A stretch of 64,000 bases of DNA, from the NCBI RefSeq assembly GCF_003010955.1, contig NZ_PGGO01000018.1, positions 42,701 to 106,700 on the forward strand, given 5' to 3'. The DNA comes from Phyllobacterium brassicacearum. Lineage in GTDB: Bacteria; Pseudomonadota; Alphaproteobacteria; Rhizobiales; Rhizobiaceae. Shown piece by piece: positions 1 through 8,326 of the stretch. The number at the start of each line of letters is the position of its first letter. Within the stretch, counting starts at the first letter, position 1. A model generated the notes under the pieces. It was not told the DNA's origin and did not search any database. It saw only the letters and a list, made by a program, of their open reading frames with translations. Made by a program: the position numbers and the translations under genes.

Positions 1-355
1 ACGTCTGTCTCCAACAAATAACTGCACGAACGGCATTCTAGTGCCTGACAGCAGCCGAATGAATTCAATTCTGCCGGTATTTTGATGGCACGAGGTGGAT
101 TATACGAGAAAATTCCCAACAAATTCAGCCAGGAACTGGCGAAATTACGGCAAAGCACAATTATGTTGAAATAGGAGTTGAACAAGCGACTGTTCTGACT
201 ATAGTGCGCGCCGCACGGGGTCGCTGTCGGCTAACCATCGGCAAGCGTTGCGTGCCCATCCAAGATTGAGTGACCGATGGTTGACGGTGCTCTCGAAGCC
301 GGAGCTTTCCGGCTGAGAAAATTTGACCCATCCGGCCAAATGCCGGATGTGAGAC
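1..355. other. Region without a recognisable gene upstream of tRNA-Ser
   Basis: I see no convincing coding region here. Open frames across this stretch and the tRNA exist, including an antisense one whose translation contains the RERDSNPR motif that often arises from reading a tRNA-Ser gene backwards. The stretch may hold the tRNA promoter, but no clear -35/-10 pair stands out. Confidence 0.5.
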
Positions 356-446
356 GGAGAGGTGGCCGAGTGGTTGAAGGCGCACGCCTGGAAAGTGTGT
401 TTACGTCAAAAGCGTAACGCGGGTTCGAATCCCGCTCTCTCCGCCA
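356..446 (+). tRNA. tRNA-Ser (anticodon GGA)
   Basis: The sequence folds as a class II tRNA. The acceptor arm GGAGAGG pairs with TCTCTCC with a terminal G-U pair. The anticodon loop CTGGAAA carries GGA. A long variable arm follows, then the T arm with GGGTTCGAATCCC, discriminator G and an encoded CCA at the end. It decodes UCC/UCU serine codons. tRNA-Ser genes are common integration targets, and the phage-like and broken genes that follow make this a candidate attachment site, although no second copy of the 3' end was seen in the window. Confidence 0.97.
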
Positions 447-601
447 GCATACGTTAGTACAGCGTTGATTTTCCGATGTTTTTAGAACCAAGTGAAAATC
501 ATCCTGCACCTTTTCCTGCACCTTGGCGGCGCACTGCCAGCTAATTTTCGCTGTCAATCGCTGCCTTTCGTTCTATCCCGATCACCCTTTCCACGCGATT
601 T

Positions 602-724
602 TTACCGGCGGTGGCGCTCTCCGGCGGCGCGCTCCATTCTCCACTGTACGATGACCTCGACCAGCCCGCGAAGAGACGGCGGTCTCAGTTCGGTGTCGGT
701 CCGTCGTCGCTGTGTGGCGATCAC
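602..724 (-). CDS. Small hypothetical protein overlapping the terminase stop
   Basis: A 40-codon frame starts at a GTG that overlaps the stop codon of the terminase gene (GTGA arrangement), as in translationally coupled phage genes. The product is basic and rich in arginine (starts MIATQRRRTDTEL, ends ERHRR) with no recognised domain. It could be a small phage gene or chance. The overlap and plausible composition are the only support. Confidence 0.3.
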   Translation of the reverse strand: MIATQRRRTDTELRPPSLRGLVEVIVQWRMERAAGERHRR

Positions 725-1155
725 GGGGAGAACTGTGCCCGCCATTCCTCCTCACTCAACTCGAACAGCTTCGTCGGCAATGGTGCTGGCCGGTGCATAA
801 CCACCTGCTCGGAGCGGTCGATCAGGAAGCCGTGCATTTTTGCGATGAGCTCCAGCGCGCTGACAGCGGCCGCATATTTCCCATCTATCATTGCTTGCCG
901 TTTGATCTCGAACAGGTCGCGGGTCAAGCCTTCAACAGTAACCATGGTCTTGGCCTGCACCTCGTTCTGCAATTCTGCTACCCTAGCCGCCACCTGAGTA
1001 TTTCTGAGCAGCTTCGCGGCATTCACCTCGGCGGAATTGCCCGTGGCGCGATAGGCCCTGCTGTAAGCACGCGAGGCCGGGCCGCCCTGAACAACGGCCT
1101 GTGCGAACGCCTCCCACTTGAGGTTTGACAGTGCTGGCATGGAAAAGATTACCAT
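721..1155 (-). CDS. Phage terminase small subunit-like protein
   Basis: The 144-residue product resembles the terminase small subunit family (Terminase_2 type). The N-terminal part has the helix-turn-helix layout with the ASRAYSRAYRATG segment followed by NAAKLLRNTQVAARVAEL, typical of the DNA-binding domain that recognises packaging sites. The C-terminal half is a helical oligomerisation-type region (TRDLFEIKRQAMIDGKYAAAV). An alternative start is the Met at residue 6 (1140), giving MPALSNLK. No large terminase subunit, portal or capsid gene is present nearby, so this is an isolated prophage remnant close to tRNA-Ser. Confidence 0.75.
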   Translation of the reverse strand: MVIFSMPALSNLKWEAFAQAVVQGGPASRAYSRAYRATGNSAEVNAAKLLRNTQVAARVAELQNEVQAKTMVTVEGLTRDLFEIKRQAMIDGKYAAAVSALELIAKMHGFLIDRSEQVVMHRPAPLPTKLFELSEEEWRAQFSP

Positions 1156-1492
1156 TTTCCGCGCAGTCGTCTAAAGCAAATACTGAGGCTTCGGAAGGGA
1201 CGCGCTGTCGATAGGACGGTCGCGTTGTTAATAACATCAAAAATTCTTATGAATTCTTCCGGCCGCAACCATCAAGTATGTCCACGTCAGGCGTACGGCG
1301 TGTAAAGACTACGATCGTTGTCACAGTGTTATGGCGGTTTAAATGTCTTTAAGGTCCATGAATGAACGGTATGCTCGCTTCTTAGATCATGGTTTTTTGC
1401 ACCTGAGCTGCCCCCATGCTTCTCGACGCATAGTTTTGGAGCTATGGCATGCACCACCTATCGTCCTTCTCTCGACGGTACGTGCGTTTTGA
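1156..1492. other. Intergenic region with no supported gene
   Basis: About 340 bases between the terminase gene and the glycosyltransferase-like frame. Short frames occur on the minus strand but overlap the better-supported neighbour. No RNA gene or clear terminator is visible. Confidence 0.4.
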
Positions 1493-2248
1493 TCAATGAG
1501 TTGTTGAGTCGAGCAATTTTGTTCGCTCGGATAGGAAACGGTCGATATTCGATTTCCCTTTTGTAGTCCAAAATGCAGCATCGGCTTGATACGAGTATCC
1601 CATGAGCTTCGCAGGGATGTCGAACGTCGAGAAGTCCCAAAAACGGCTAGTTGCAATCGTACAGATGTAGTGTGGCAGTATCTGATCAATATGATATCTG
1701 GGCCTACTTTTGAATGTCACTGCGAGACTACGTGCAAGAGTGTCAGCAAGACGCATTGAACCCGCAGAAGAATGAAAAAACACAGCAGATGCGAGTACCT
1801 TGCGAGTTGGGCGATTCATATGTGGGCGAAAGATAAATCCTCCACTATGCTTGAGAGAGGTTCGATCAAATAGCCCCCAAGGCGAAAAGTTCATTACCGC
1901 ATCAACGTCAATTATCAAAAGGCGGTCGATGCCTCTGGCGAGTATCGATGGTGCTAACAAAAAACGGGCCGAAGTGTAATAAATCGCGCGGTTGTTTACC
2001 GAAGCAGCAAGGGCGCATTGATCAACTGTATAAGTTAGCTTTACCCAAATAAGTTTTCTTTTCAGCTCTTCGGCCTTTTGGATGACCGCATCGGACGGTT
2101 CAAGAAGGTGTAGGTGCAGCGAATGTGTGCTTTCTATCCGCTCCATTGAACGGATCAGATCAATTGCGAATGTGTAAAAGTACGCATCATTACAGGCAGC
2201 CAAAATTAGGTCCGAACTCTCTGTTCGGGAGTCGGTAGATCGCCCCAT
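1493..2248 (-). CDS. Glycosyltransferase-like protein, probably the C-terminal part
   Basis: The 251-residue frame contains a hydrophobic strand ending in the acidic DVD motif (LLIIDVDAVMNFSPWG), as in metal-dependent GT-A glycosyltransferases of the GT8-like type. It also has the pattern DLILAACNDAYFYTFAIDLIRSM near its start, which resembles the first beta-strand and helix of such enzymes. A nearby -strand frame (2206-2658) overlaps its first 14 codons in another frame and may be the missing N-terminal part, so the gene could be frameshifted. Acceptor and donor are unknown. AT content is higher than in the catabolic operons downstream. Confidence 0.5.
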   Translation of the reverse strand: MGRSTDSRTESSDLILAACNDAYFYTFAIDLIRSMERIESTHSLHLHLLEPSDAVIQKAEELKRKLIWVKLTYTVDQCALAASVNNRAIYYTSARFLLAPSILARGIDRLLIIDVDAVMNFSPWGLFDRTSLKHSGGFIFRPHMNRPTRKVLASAVFFHSSAGSMRLADTLARSLAVTFKSRPRYHIDQILPHYICTIATSRFWDFSTFDIPAKLMGYSYQADAAFWTTKGKSNIDRFLSERTKLLDSTTH

Positions 2249-2658
2249 ATGCTGTTTGCAAACGCCGTGATTTCCGACTTGCCAAAAGTTGTCGATGTCA
2301 GTGCTCGTCGCGCATTCCTGCGAAGTAATAATTTAACTAGCGGGGAATGACGACTTGTGGCCTTGTCGACTATTCTCGTAATTATGGCCATCCAAGATGC
2401 AGCTTTCTTATGGCAAGCCTTAAAGGCGATAAAGAGATGGAAATCAAAGAAGGATGAGTAGGTCAGCTCCTTGGAAAGTTTAATAAAATTCACCACTGGC
2501 GAAGTCAAGGCTCGGCGCCTTGGAGCTTTGGGGATGCATCTAGCGGGATGCCTGCTCTTGGTGAACGCCTTCTCTTCAGACCTACCATAGTCACCATCAA
2601 GCATCCCCAGTCCACCGCGGATACAGCAGCGAGGTGGACTTCGATCTGCTTCAACCAC
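2206..2658 (-). pseudogene. Possible N-terminal part of the frameshifted glycosyltransferase-like gene
   Basis: This 150-codon frame ends inside the next minus-strand gene in a different frame. Its last part (RNARRALTSTTFGKSEITAFANSIWG) looks like a natural protein that could read on into the DLILAACND segment after a one-base shift. I recognise no domain here. It may also be a random open frame. The main support is the overlap and the non-canonical start of the downstream frame. Confidence 0.25.
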
Positions 2659-2818
2659 TTCCCTCCCTCACAGGGTCTCTGGCCCGCCTGCGCCGCCAGT
2701 CAGGTATGACTTCAGACCACAACCACAACAATGAGCTGACTGATCGACATCTAGAGTTCCGGGATAGGCTTGTCTCGACAACCAAATTTCCCGCCGGTCC
2801 CGCTATTCTTGGATTAAG

Positions 2819-3457
2819 TCAGCGGCACCAGTCCTTGACGCGCTCGCCTTTCCTGTTGACGAAGGCGATGTAGGGCTGTGGATTGGTGGAGTGGAATACA
2901 GCCACGTAATGCCCATACTTGGTGCGGCCCTTGGCGAGGTAGGAACCAGCGCCGTTCTTCGCGAAGTGCCCATCATCGACACTGTACATGTTCTTGCCGA
3001 TGGCAATGGTGCCGTTGTTGTAGATGCTCACCCCGTACAACGATCCTGTTGCCGTCGACTGGCAGGTCATCGACCAGTCGTTGTAGTTGGGCGCATAGGA
3101 TGGGGCTGGCGTTGGCTGCACGGGCGTGGGTGTTGGCGCATAGCTGAGCGGCGGCACGTATTGAGGCACCGCCGCTGTCGTCTGTGGTGGCTCATCGCCG
3201 GGTGTGATCACGGTCGAGAAGCCTTCGGCCGCGAGCTCGTTGGACTTGAGCCAGCTGATATTATCGTGCGGCGCGGTAATCATCTTGCCAATGATACTGT
3301 CGGGCGTACCGTAGCGCTTGAACTCGCGGGCGATGTTGGTGTTGTCGGCCTTGGCACTGTCGTCCTCGAACGACCGGTTGACGTTTGGGTAATAGCTGCC
3401 AAGCGAATGGACTGATTTGGGTTCCGGATAAAAGATTGAGGCCCAAGCTCCAAGCAC
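2819..3457 (-). pseudogene. 5'-truncated periplasmic COG3904/ClpP-like protein with proline-rich linker
   Basis: The first 75 residues (REFKRYGTPDSIIGKMI... NISWLKSNELAAEGF) match the end of the ClpP/crotonase-like periplasmic family represented by COG3904, in which a Tyr/Gly-rich segment and the 'I.WL...EL...GF' motif close the fold. The upstream part that should carry the signal peptide and the CASAC-type serine region is missing. A Pro/Thr/Ala-rich linker (residues about 90-125) joins it to a C-terminal domain of about 85 residues with paired cysteines (MTCQS near 130 and the terminal DWCR). The frame is probably a decayed or internally deleted gene. No signal peptide is visible at this start. 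Confidence 0.5.
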
Positions 3458-3582
3458 GGTCGCTTTTCCAGAAGATTCGCAATTTACCCACAGAGGCGTA
3501 CAATCATCACATCGTCGGGTACGTTAGAGGCCCATCGGCGCTTGAGAGATGAGATGTGCTCCCGCCAGAGGATGAGCACCTC

Positions 3583-3834
3583 ATGCCATTTTTCACGTTT
3601 GACCACGATTACACTCAAGAGGAACTGCGCATCTTGGGAAGGGCGCACCGTCGGGCTTGTCAATTCCTTGGCCGCGACCCGCTTCTGCATCCACTGGCTG
3701 AACGTGTCGCCCTCACGGTCATGATTTTCTTTGAGCGCGGTGAACGTGACTTTGGTCGACTGGCCGGCATGGCGGTCAAGCGCGAACTCTACTTGTTGAG
3801 TCTCGACACTAGCGATCCACACAAGCTGAATTGA
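3583..3834 (+). CDS. Small conserved hypothetical protein of rhizobial type
   Basis: The 83-residue product begins MPFFTFDHDYTQEELRILGRAHRRACQFLGRD and continues with RVALTVMIFFERGERDFGRLAGMAVKREL. This layout (a helix ending in a RACxxLG motif, then an FxRGERDxxxLAxxAV segment) is recalled from short hypothetical proteins widespread in Rhizobiales, function unknown. A GAGG about 12 bases upstream could serve as ribosome binding site. A longer minus-strand frame (3484-3867) covers the same bases, but its composition is less protein-like. Confidence 0.5.
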   Translation: MPFFTFDHDYTQEELRILGRAHRRACQFLGRDPLLHPLAERVALTVMIFFERGERDFGRLAGMAVKRELYLLSLDTSDPHKLN

Positions 3835-3867
3835 AGCACATGAGTGGCTCGAGGCTGGGGCTGTCAT

Positions 3868-4212
3868 GCTGATATCTTCGCATACTGATCAAGTTCATCC
3901 TGGTACAACCGCTCAGCCATCCATTTATGGAGGAGGCCATCAATCTGGTTTTCCGGTACGCCCTCTGTAACGAAGCTTGTCTCTGCCTTCCTCTGGGCTT
4001 GATAGTGGATCTAGTGGGTATTCAGAAACATCTACCTCTCGCGTATGCGTAGGCACTAAACCAGGGGAGTGCAGCGGGTAATTAATTGGACTTAGGCCAC
4101 GACTAAACAATACTAGAATCATGACCGCCTGACGCTACGGGTATATTCTGATCCGGCTAACCGCGAAGCGCGACCCCAGACCCCCAATACCCCGCCTTTG
4201 CGGTGTGGCCTT
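3868..4212. other. Region with phage-gene remnants but no intact gene
   Basis: A minus-strand frame here (3940-4122) encodes the segment GLVPTHTREVD, which resembles GLVSTHTHARD encoded around 4975-5000. Both probably derive from copies of one accessory or phage gene. Nothing intact is visible. Confidence 0.35.
4036..4060. repeat. Diverged direct repeat, copy 1
   Basis: The segment CTCTCGCGTATGCGTAG plus CACTAA recurs at 4973-5000 with a 4-base insertion and one substitution. In both places the minus strand encodes LV(P/S)THT. This suggests duplication and decay of one accessory gene rather than a mobile-element end. Confidence 0.4.
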
Positions 4213-4273
4213 GGGAGGAGTGGAGACAACACGACAGGGTCCCCACCCGCGGCTTCTTGCTCCTCCCCTTTTT
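4213..4273 (+). ncRNA. Candidate structured RNA or intrinsic terminator
   Basis: GGGAGGAG at 4213-4220 pairs perfectly with CTCCTCCC at 4260-4267, and the second arm is followed by CTTTTT. The loop of about 39 bases contains GGGTCCCCACCC. Just upstream, ACCCCGC and GCGGTGT (about 4189-4206) can form another small hairpin. The CTCCTCCC arm resembles anti-Shine-Dalgarno segments of alphaproteobacterial trans-acting RNAs. It may instead be a simple terminator or the leader of the gene at 4318. Only the fold is seen; the role is inferred. Confidence 0.25.
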
Positions 4274-4317
4274 GGCGCACATAGCGGGGACTGGGCGATT
4301 AAATCGGGGGTATCGAT

Positions 4318-4569
4318 ATGGTCAAGCAGGATTTAGATGAACCGGCGACACTGTATTTCCCGCCAAAGTCTGGCGAGGGTGTCGCGGCCGATCGCGAAAC
4401 GAAGCCCTTTGATGCCTTGCACAAGGCGCTTCTATTCGCCGTTGACGGGATTGAAGATCCTCGCAAGGATTTGACGTATATCGTGACGGGCTCGGGTTCA
4501 CGGTTTGGATGGGATGAAATCAAGGTTCTCTATGAACACGTCCTCATAGCACAAACGCAGAGCAAGTAG
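4318..4569 (+). CDS. Small hypothetical protein
   Basis: The 83-residue product (MVKQDLDEPATLYFPPKSGEG... ALLFAVDGIEDPRKDLTYIVTGSGSRFGWDEIKVLYEHV) is acidic and has normal protein composition, no membrane segment and no signal peptide. No family is recognised. The AT-rich start region, the isolated position and the hairpin element just upstream suggest an accessory gene with its own leader. Confidence 0.5.
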   Translation: MVKQDLDEPATLYFPPKSGEGVAADRETKPFDALHKALLFAVDGIEDPRKDLTYIVTGSGSRFGWDEIKVLYEHVLIAQTQSK

Positions 4570-4614
4570 GCGCCGTCATCATCTTTCCAGAGGACAACAC
4601 TCAGTTGGCGGAGA

Positions 4615-4797
4615 TCAGGGAAATGGACAACGTTGCTCATGCCACTTCCCGCTCCAACACGATGATTTGCCTCCACCCTTCGACCGTGGGATCTGATAGA
4701 CCGTTTCGAGCGCCGCACGCTTTATCAACGCCGGCATGGCATCGATGACGTTCAATGGCCTGTTCTCTCCCCAGGCAAGAAGATCAAGCTGTATCAT
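4615..4797 (-). pseudogene. Short accessory-gene remnant coupled to the upstream frame
   Basis: The frame starts at an ATG overlapping the stop of the preceding minus-strand frame (ATGA), a sign of translational coupling. The first 40 residues (MIQLDLLAWGENRPLNVIDAMPALIKRA...) look natural. After GGGK the frame loses this character, while another frame (4530-4718) contains NVVHFPDLRQLSVVLWKDDDGAYLL, so a frameshift is likely. Related small proteins in rhizobial genomic islands are recalled, function unknown. Confidence 0.35.
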
Positions 4798-5104
4798 GCG
4801 ATGCCTCGCTCTTCCGCTTGCCAGTCGTCAATGTCGGATTGGTATAGGCATCCTGACATCAATCGTTTGAGCGCATCGCTCGTGCGGTGGGCGGGTATTC
4901 CCCTTCTTTGGAGAAACGATCGTCCCGCTTCGATACTGGACGGTTTGGAGAACGGCTCTTGAGGTTGGTCGTCTCTCGCGTGTGTATGCGTAGACACTAA
5001 CCCTTCTTTCTCCAAAGCCCGACTTTCATCTGACGGTGACGCTGAGTCTGAATATGAAGGTGATTGTGATTGTGAAGGTGATTGCTTTCCATCGGCTTTA
5101 GCCT
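4794..5104 (-). pseudogene. C-terminal fragment of an accessory (phage or island) gene fused behind LysR
   Basis: From about 5104 down to the stop at 4794 the frame no longer resembles LysR. It first runs through a Ser-rich low-complexity stretch (SPSQSQSPSYSDSASPSD), then EGLVSTHTHARDDQ and a predicted helical tail ending DALKRLMSGCLYQSDIDDWQAEERGIA. Such acidic/Ser-rich linkers with helical tails occur in phage and island replication or DNA-binding proteins, but the assignment is a guess. The gene's 5' end is absent. Confidence 0.35.
4973..5000. repeat. Diverged direct repeat, copy 2
   Basis: Second copy of the element at 4036-4060, differing by a GTGT insertion and one base. It lies inside the accessory-gene fragment fused to the LysR pseudogene. 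Confidence 0.4.
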
Positions 5105-5712
5105 GATCGATGAGCACGCGCGCCGAGACAAAGGAGTTCCATGATATGAATGGGCCTTCGTTGAGTTCTGCGGGACCAAGCTGCGAGCGGTCAGCGAAAG
5201 GATGGTCTTTTGGAACCGCGGCTATATACGGACTACTACTAAATATCTCGGTGCGAAATCCGGACCGGCGCCTCCGCGAGCCCGAAATCGATCTGTTGGG
5301 CAGCGGCCCACTCCTCGATTTTGACGGACAATCGCACAAGTAGAGTAACCTTCGTCTTGGGCCAGTCGATCCTGAAGCGAGCCAAAAGCTGAGGGATAAT
5401 GCTGATACCCAATGCCGGCATTGCTGCAACGCTTATTTGTCCTCCCTCACCTTGAGCCAGCCGTTCGGAAAAGGTGCGCAAAGCCTCCAACGAAACGTAC
5501 GCACGTTCAATCTCGTCAAGGAGCAATTGTGCCGTTGGAGTGGGAGTGATAAGGCCTTTGCGCCTTTCAAACAAAGAGACTCCAAGTTCATATTCCAACT
5601 TGTCGATCAACCTGCTCACCGCGGGCTGACTTCGTCCGAGGATTTCCGCCGCACCACTGATTGTCCCCGTCAACATGACCGATCTGAACGCCGCCAAGTA
5701 AAGAAAATTCAT
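5105..5712 (-). pseudogene. LysR-family transcriptional regulator, frameshifted and truncated
   Basis: The N-terminal winged helix-turn-helix is intact: MNFLYLAAFRSVMLTGTISGAAEILGRSQPAVSRLIDKLEYELGVSLFERR, with the usual start of the effector domain after residue 90 (QISVAAMPALGISIIPQLLARF). At about 5255-5270 the reading frame shifts: frame A runs into a stop at 5239, while FRTEIFSSSPYIAAVPKDHPFADRSQL continues in a second frame. That second part keeps LysR similarity to about VSARVLIDQA and then joins unrelated sequence. The last third of the effector domain is missing. It points away from the eutC-like gene 457 bases upstream, so it may once have regulated that locus. Confidence 0.75.
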
Positions 5713-6169
5713 TCCAGTCCAATCGCCTCAAGGTACCGTCATGCCGATTCTGAGTTTGGCAATCTGAAGAATCCGGTTTAACTCCATCAGTTTGTGTGCG
5801 AAGCGGCTCGAGCCGGCCCGCCGACGAAATGACTGCGGCATCATGTTAGCAAGAGGGCCGTAGCAATAGCTTTCGCAGACGGAGCTGGAAACCAATGCAA
5901 AGTGTGCATTTGGGGAGAACTCGACATTTTCTGCTGCGTACCCGATGCAATAATGCTCGCACGTATTCAGGTAATGCATTCTGGGAGACGTCTAACAAAC
6001 ATAAGCATCAGATCCCATTTTATCATCGTGATCACGTTTGTGTCGATCCTGACGGCCCAAGCTCAACATGTCCTACTTTTGAACATGCGCCTTCTATCTG
6101 AAGAGTGTCAAGCTTTCGGCCGCAAGCATATGGCGTTCGGCCTGAACTTAAAAAATAGAGAGATAATGC
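5713..6169. other. Divergent intergenic region between LysR pseudogene and eutC-like gene
   Basis: 457 bases with no convincing gene. Short open frames on both strands lack ribosome binding sites and family resemblance. The region probably carries the promoter of the 6170 gene, but no clear promoter motif or LysR box (T-N11-A palindrome) could be assigned with confidence. Confidence 0.4.
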
Positions 6170-7162
6170 ATGAAAACGCTGCTGCTTAAAAAAGAGGAAG
6201 TTAGCAGATTAATCTGCGTTAGCGAAGTCATCTGTACGGTGGAAGAGGCATACAAAGCCTTTAACAGTGATCAGGTGGAACAACCTGACTATATTGGGAT
6301 ACATCTCCCCTCGCCTCGTGGGGAAATTGATTTCAAGGTTGGTTATGACAAAGCCAACGAAGTAATCTCCATGAAAGCGTCCTCTGGAGGGTTCATCAAC
6401 AACCCAACAGCACACGGCCTGCCTAGTGGCATGGGGACCATTTTGCTGCTTGATGCCAGGAGTTGTGCGTTAATTTGCGTTATGGATGGAAGTTTGATCA
6501 CGGGTCTCAGAACCGGAGCGTCTGGGGCCGTTTCCGTAAAAGCACTGGCAAGGAAAAATGCAAAAAAAATTACGTCGATCGGGACGGGAAATCAGGCAAG
6601 AATGCAAATCCGGATGATCAACGAGACTATGAAAATTGAAGAGATTCACGCATGGGACCGTAACCCGCATACGCTCTCCAAATACAAGACGGATATCGAA
6701 AGCGAATTTGGCATTCCTGTAATCATGGCAAACTCCAAAAAAGAAGCCGTTGAGCAGGCCGATATCTTGATTACGACGACCCGCGGAAAAGGGTCGCTTG
6801 TGGAACCAGAATGGGTGAAACCCGGTACACACATTGTTGCAATCGGTACAGATCAGCAAGGTAAACAAGAACTAGGTCCAGAGATTTTTAGGAATGCAAA
6901 AGTAGTCGTTGACTCAATTGCGCAGTGCACCGAAAAGGGCGAAACGTGGCATCCATTAAATAAAAATATCATCACAAAAGACGATATCCATGGAGAAATC
7001 GGCGAGATATTGCTGGGTAAAAAGCCAGGAAGAGAAAATGATGATGAAGTAACCATTTTCGACTCCACAGGAATGGCCATACAGGACAATGTAACGTCGA
7101 TCAAAATTTATCGAAATGCAATAGAAAGAGACATTGGAACTTTCTTCGAGTTCTTTGAATAA
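6170..7162 (+). CDS. Ornithine cyclodeaminase/mu-crystallin family protein (EutC-like)
   Basis: The 330-residue protein belongs to the ornithine cyclodeaminase/mu-crystallin family, NAD(P)-binding enzymes that include ornithine cyclodeaminase, ketimine reductases and EutC of ectoine catabolism. Visible marks are the substrate-side KASSGGF segment (about 70-75), [21 protein letters not shown], and the dinucleotide motif [15 protein letters not shown]. The neighbour at 7343 is a threonine-dehydratase-family gene; an OCD plus dehydratase pair is the eutC/eutB arrangement. The other ectoine genes (eutD, eutE, transporter) are absent, so the substrate is open. The gene is markedly AT- and lysine-rich compared with the rest of the window, suggesting transfer, perhaps from a Firmicute. 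Confidence 0.85.
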   Translation: MKTLLLKKEEVSRLICVSEVICTVEEAYKAFNSDQVEQPDYIGIHLPSPRGEIDFKVGYDKANEVISMKASSGGFINNPTAHGLPSGMGTILLLDARSCALICVMDGSLITGLRTGASGAVSVKALARKNAKKITSIGTGNQARMQIRMINETMKIEEIHAWDRNPHTLSKYKTDIESEFGIPVIMANSKKEAVEQADILITTTRGKGSLVEPEWVKPGTHIVAIGTDQQGKQELGPEIFRNAKVVVDSIAQCTEKGETWHPLNKNIITKDDIHGEIGEILLGKKPGRENDDEVTIFDSTGMAIQDNVTSIKIYRNAIERDIGTFFEFFE

Positions 7163-7342
7163 TGATTTTAGAGACTTCGCACAGTAAAGTTGCTTTTAAA
7201 ATTCCCGCCAAGAGGGCCGTGCGTGTGCGGTACACTGCGAGCAAATGCGAGGATTGGTCCCAAAAATAAAATCAACATCGATCAAAGCTTCCTCTTATGT
7301 TCAGAGGAACGTAATTCTTGAAGTTGAAAGGCGACAGGGAAT

Positions 7343-8326
7343 ATGCGCAACTACCCAACAATGCAGGACATTCGGGAAGCCCAGAAAAGGCTGGCACCCC
7401 ACATCAGGCATACGCCGTTGTTGCGAGCAGAAAAAATAGAGGAAGCTGTTGGTTGTCAGCTATATCTTAAACCTGAAACCTTGCAAATTACTGGCGCGTT
7501 TAAAATTCGCGGCGCTCTCAACAAGGCACTTTCGCTCCCAAGAAAAGAGATCGCAAACGGCATCATTGCCTCTTCGTCGGGCAATCATGCCCAAGGGCTT
7601 TCTTATGCGGCAAGGATGCTGGGCGTAAAAGTGATATTGGTACTCCCGGTTACTACGCCAAAAATTAAAATTGCCAATACAAAAGCCCTTGGTGCAGAAG
7701 TCATTCTCTTTGATGGGGATACTGCTGCCAGATGGAAGAGGGTCTATGAAATCGCTGAAGAAAACAAATATGCGACTATTCACGGTTTTGAGGACCCCAT
7801 GGTAATGGCTGGCCAGGGAACAATAGGGTGCGAAATACTGGAGGACTTGGAAGATGTGGATACGGTCATTATTCCCGTCGGCGGCGGAGGCCTTATCTCG
7901 GGAATCGCGACGGCTATCAAGGAAACGAAACCATCAGTGCGCGTTATAGGCGCAGAACCTGCCTTAACACCGAAGTATTTTCACAGCCGGATAAATAAAG
8001 AACGTACGTCGTTTCCCTTAAAAGAAACCATTGCGGATGGCTTGAGAATAAGTGTTCCGGGTAGAAACCCGTATCCTATTATTGAAACGTATGTGGATGA
8101 GATTATTCTCGTTAACGACGAACATATCATCGCAGGTATGCGTACTCTTGCCAAAGATGCGAAATTGATCGCTGAACCGGCCGCCTCGATTGGTGTTGGT
8201 GCTTTGTTGGCCGGCTCCATAAAAGTCAAACCGGACGAAAAGGTTTGCGCGGTGTTGACTGGAGGGAACTGGGACTTATGCGACCTTGCTGAGATATACA
8301 AAGGCGCTGAGAGTAAAGAAAGATGA
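7343..8326 (+). CDS. Threonine/serine dehydratase family PLP enzyme (EutB-like)
   Basis: The 327-residue product is a fold-type II PLP enzyme. TGAFKIRGA holds the lysine that binds PLP, SSGNHAQG is the substrate-phosphate/carboxylate loop, and IPVGGGGLISG is the glycine loop that holds the PLP phosphate. The length fits catabolic threonine dehydratases, serine racemases and EutB (hydroxyectoine-type dehydratase); there is no C-terminal ACT domain, so it is not the biosynthetic IlvA form. It follows the OCD-family gene after 180 bases on the same strand and shares its low GC and lysine-rich codon use, so the two were probably acquired together. A start at 7343 has GGGA a few bases upstream. 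Confidence 0.88.
   Translation: MRNYPTMQDIREAQKRLAPHIRHTPLLRAEKIEEAVGCQLYLKPETLQITGAFKIRGALNKALSLPRKEIANGIIASSSGNHAQGLSYAARMLGVKVILVLPVTTPKIKIANTKALGAEVILFDGDTAARWKRVYEIAEENKYATIHGFEDPMVMAGQGTIGCEILEDLEDVDTVIIPVGGGGLISGIATAIKETKPSVRVIGAEPALTPKYFHSRINKERTSFPLKETIADGLRISVPGRNPYPIIETYVDEIILVNDEHIIAGMRTLAKDAKLIAEPAASIGVGALLAGSIKVKPDEKVCAVLTGGNWDLCDLAEIYKGAESKER

Noticed and set aside
231..557. Minus-strand frame over tRNA-Ser
   Set aside because: Contains RERDSNPR, a typical artefact of translating the tRNA-Ser gene in reverse.
3484..3867. 127-residue minus-strand frame overlapping the plus-strand gene at 3583
   Set aside because: The plus-strand frame has the more convincing helix pattern and a known rhizobial style; both cannot be real over their whole length.
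4530..4718. Separate small gene ending in a cysteine-containing tail
   Set aside because: Probably a continuation of the 4615-4797 remnant after a frameshift, or noise; starts do not have a ribosome site.
6170..8326. Complete ectoine degradation operon
   Set aside because: Only eutC- and eutB-like genes are present; no eutD, eutE or ectoine transporter is linked.
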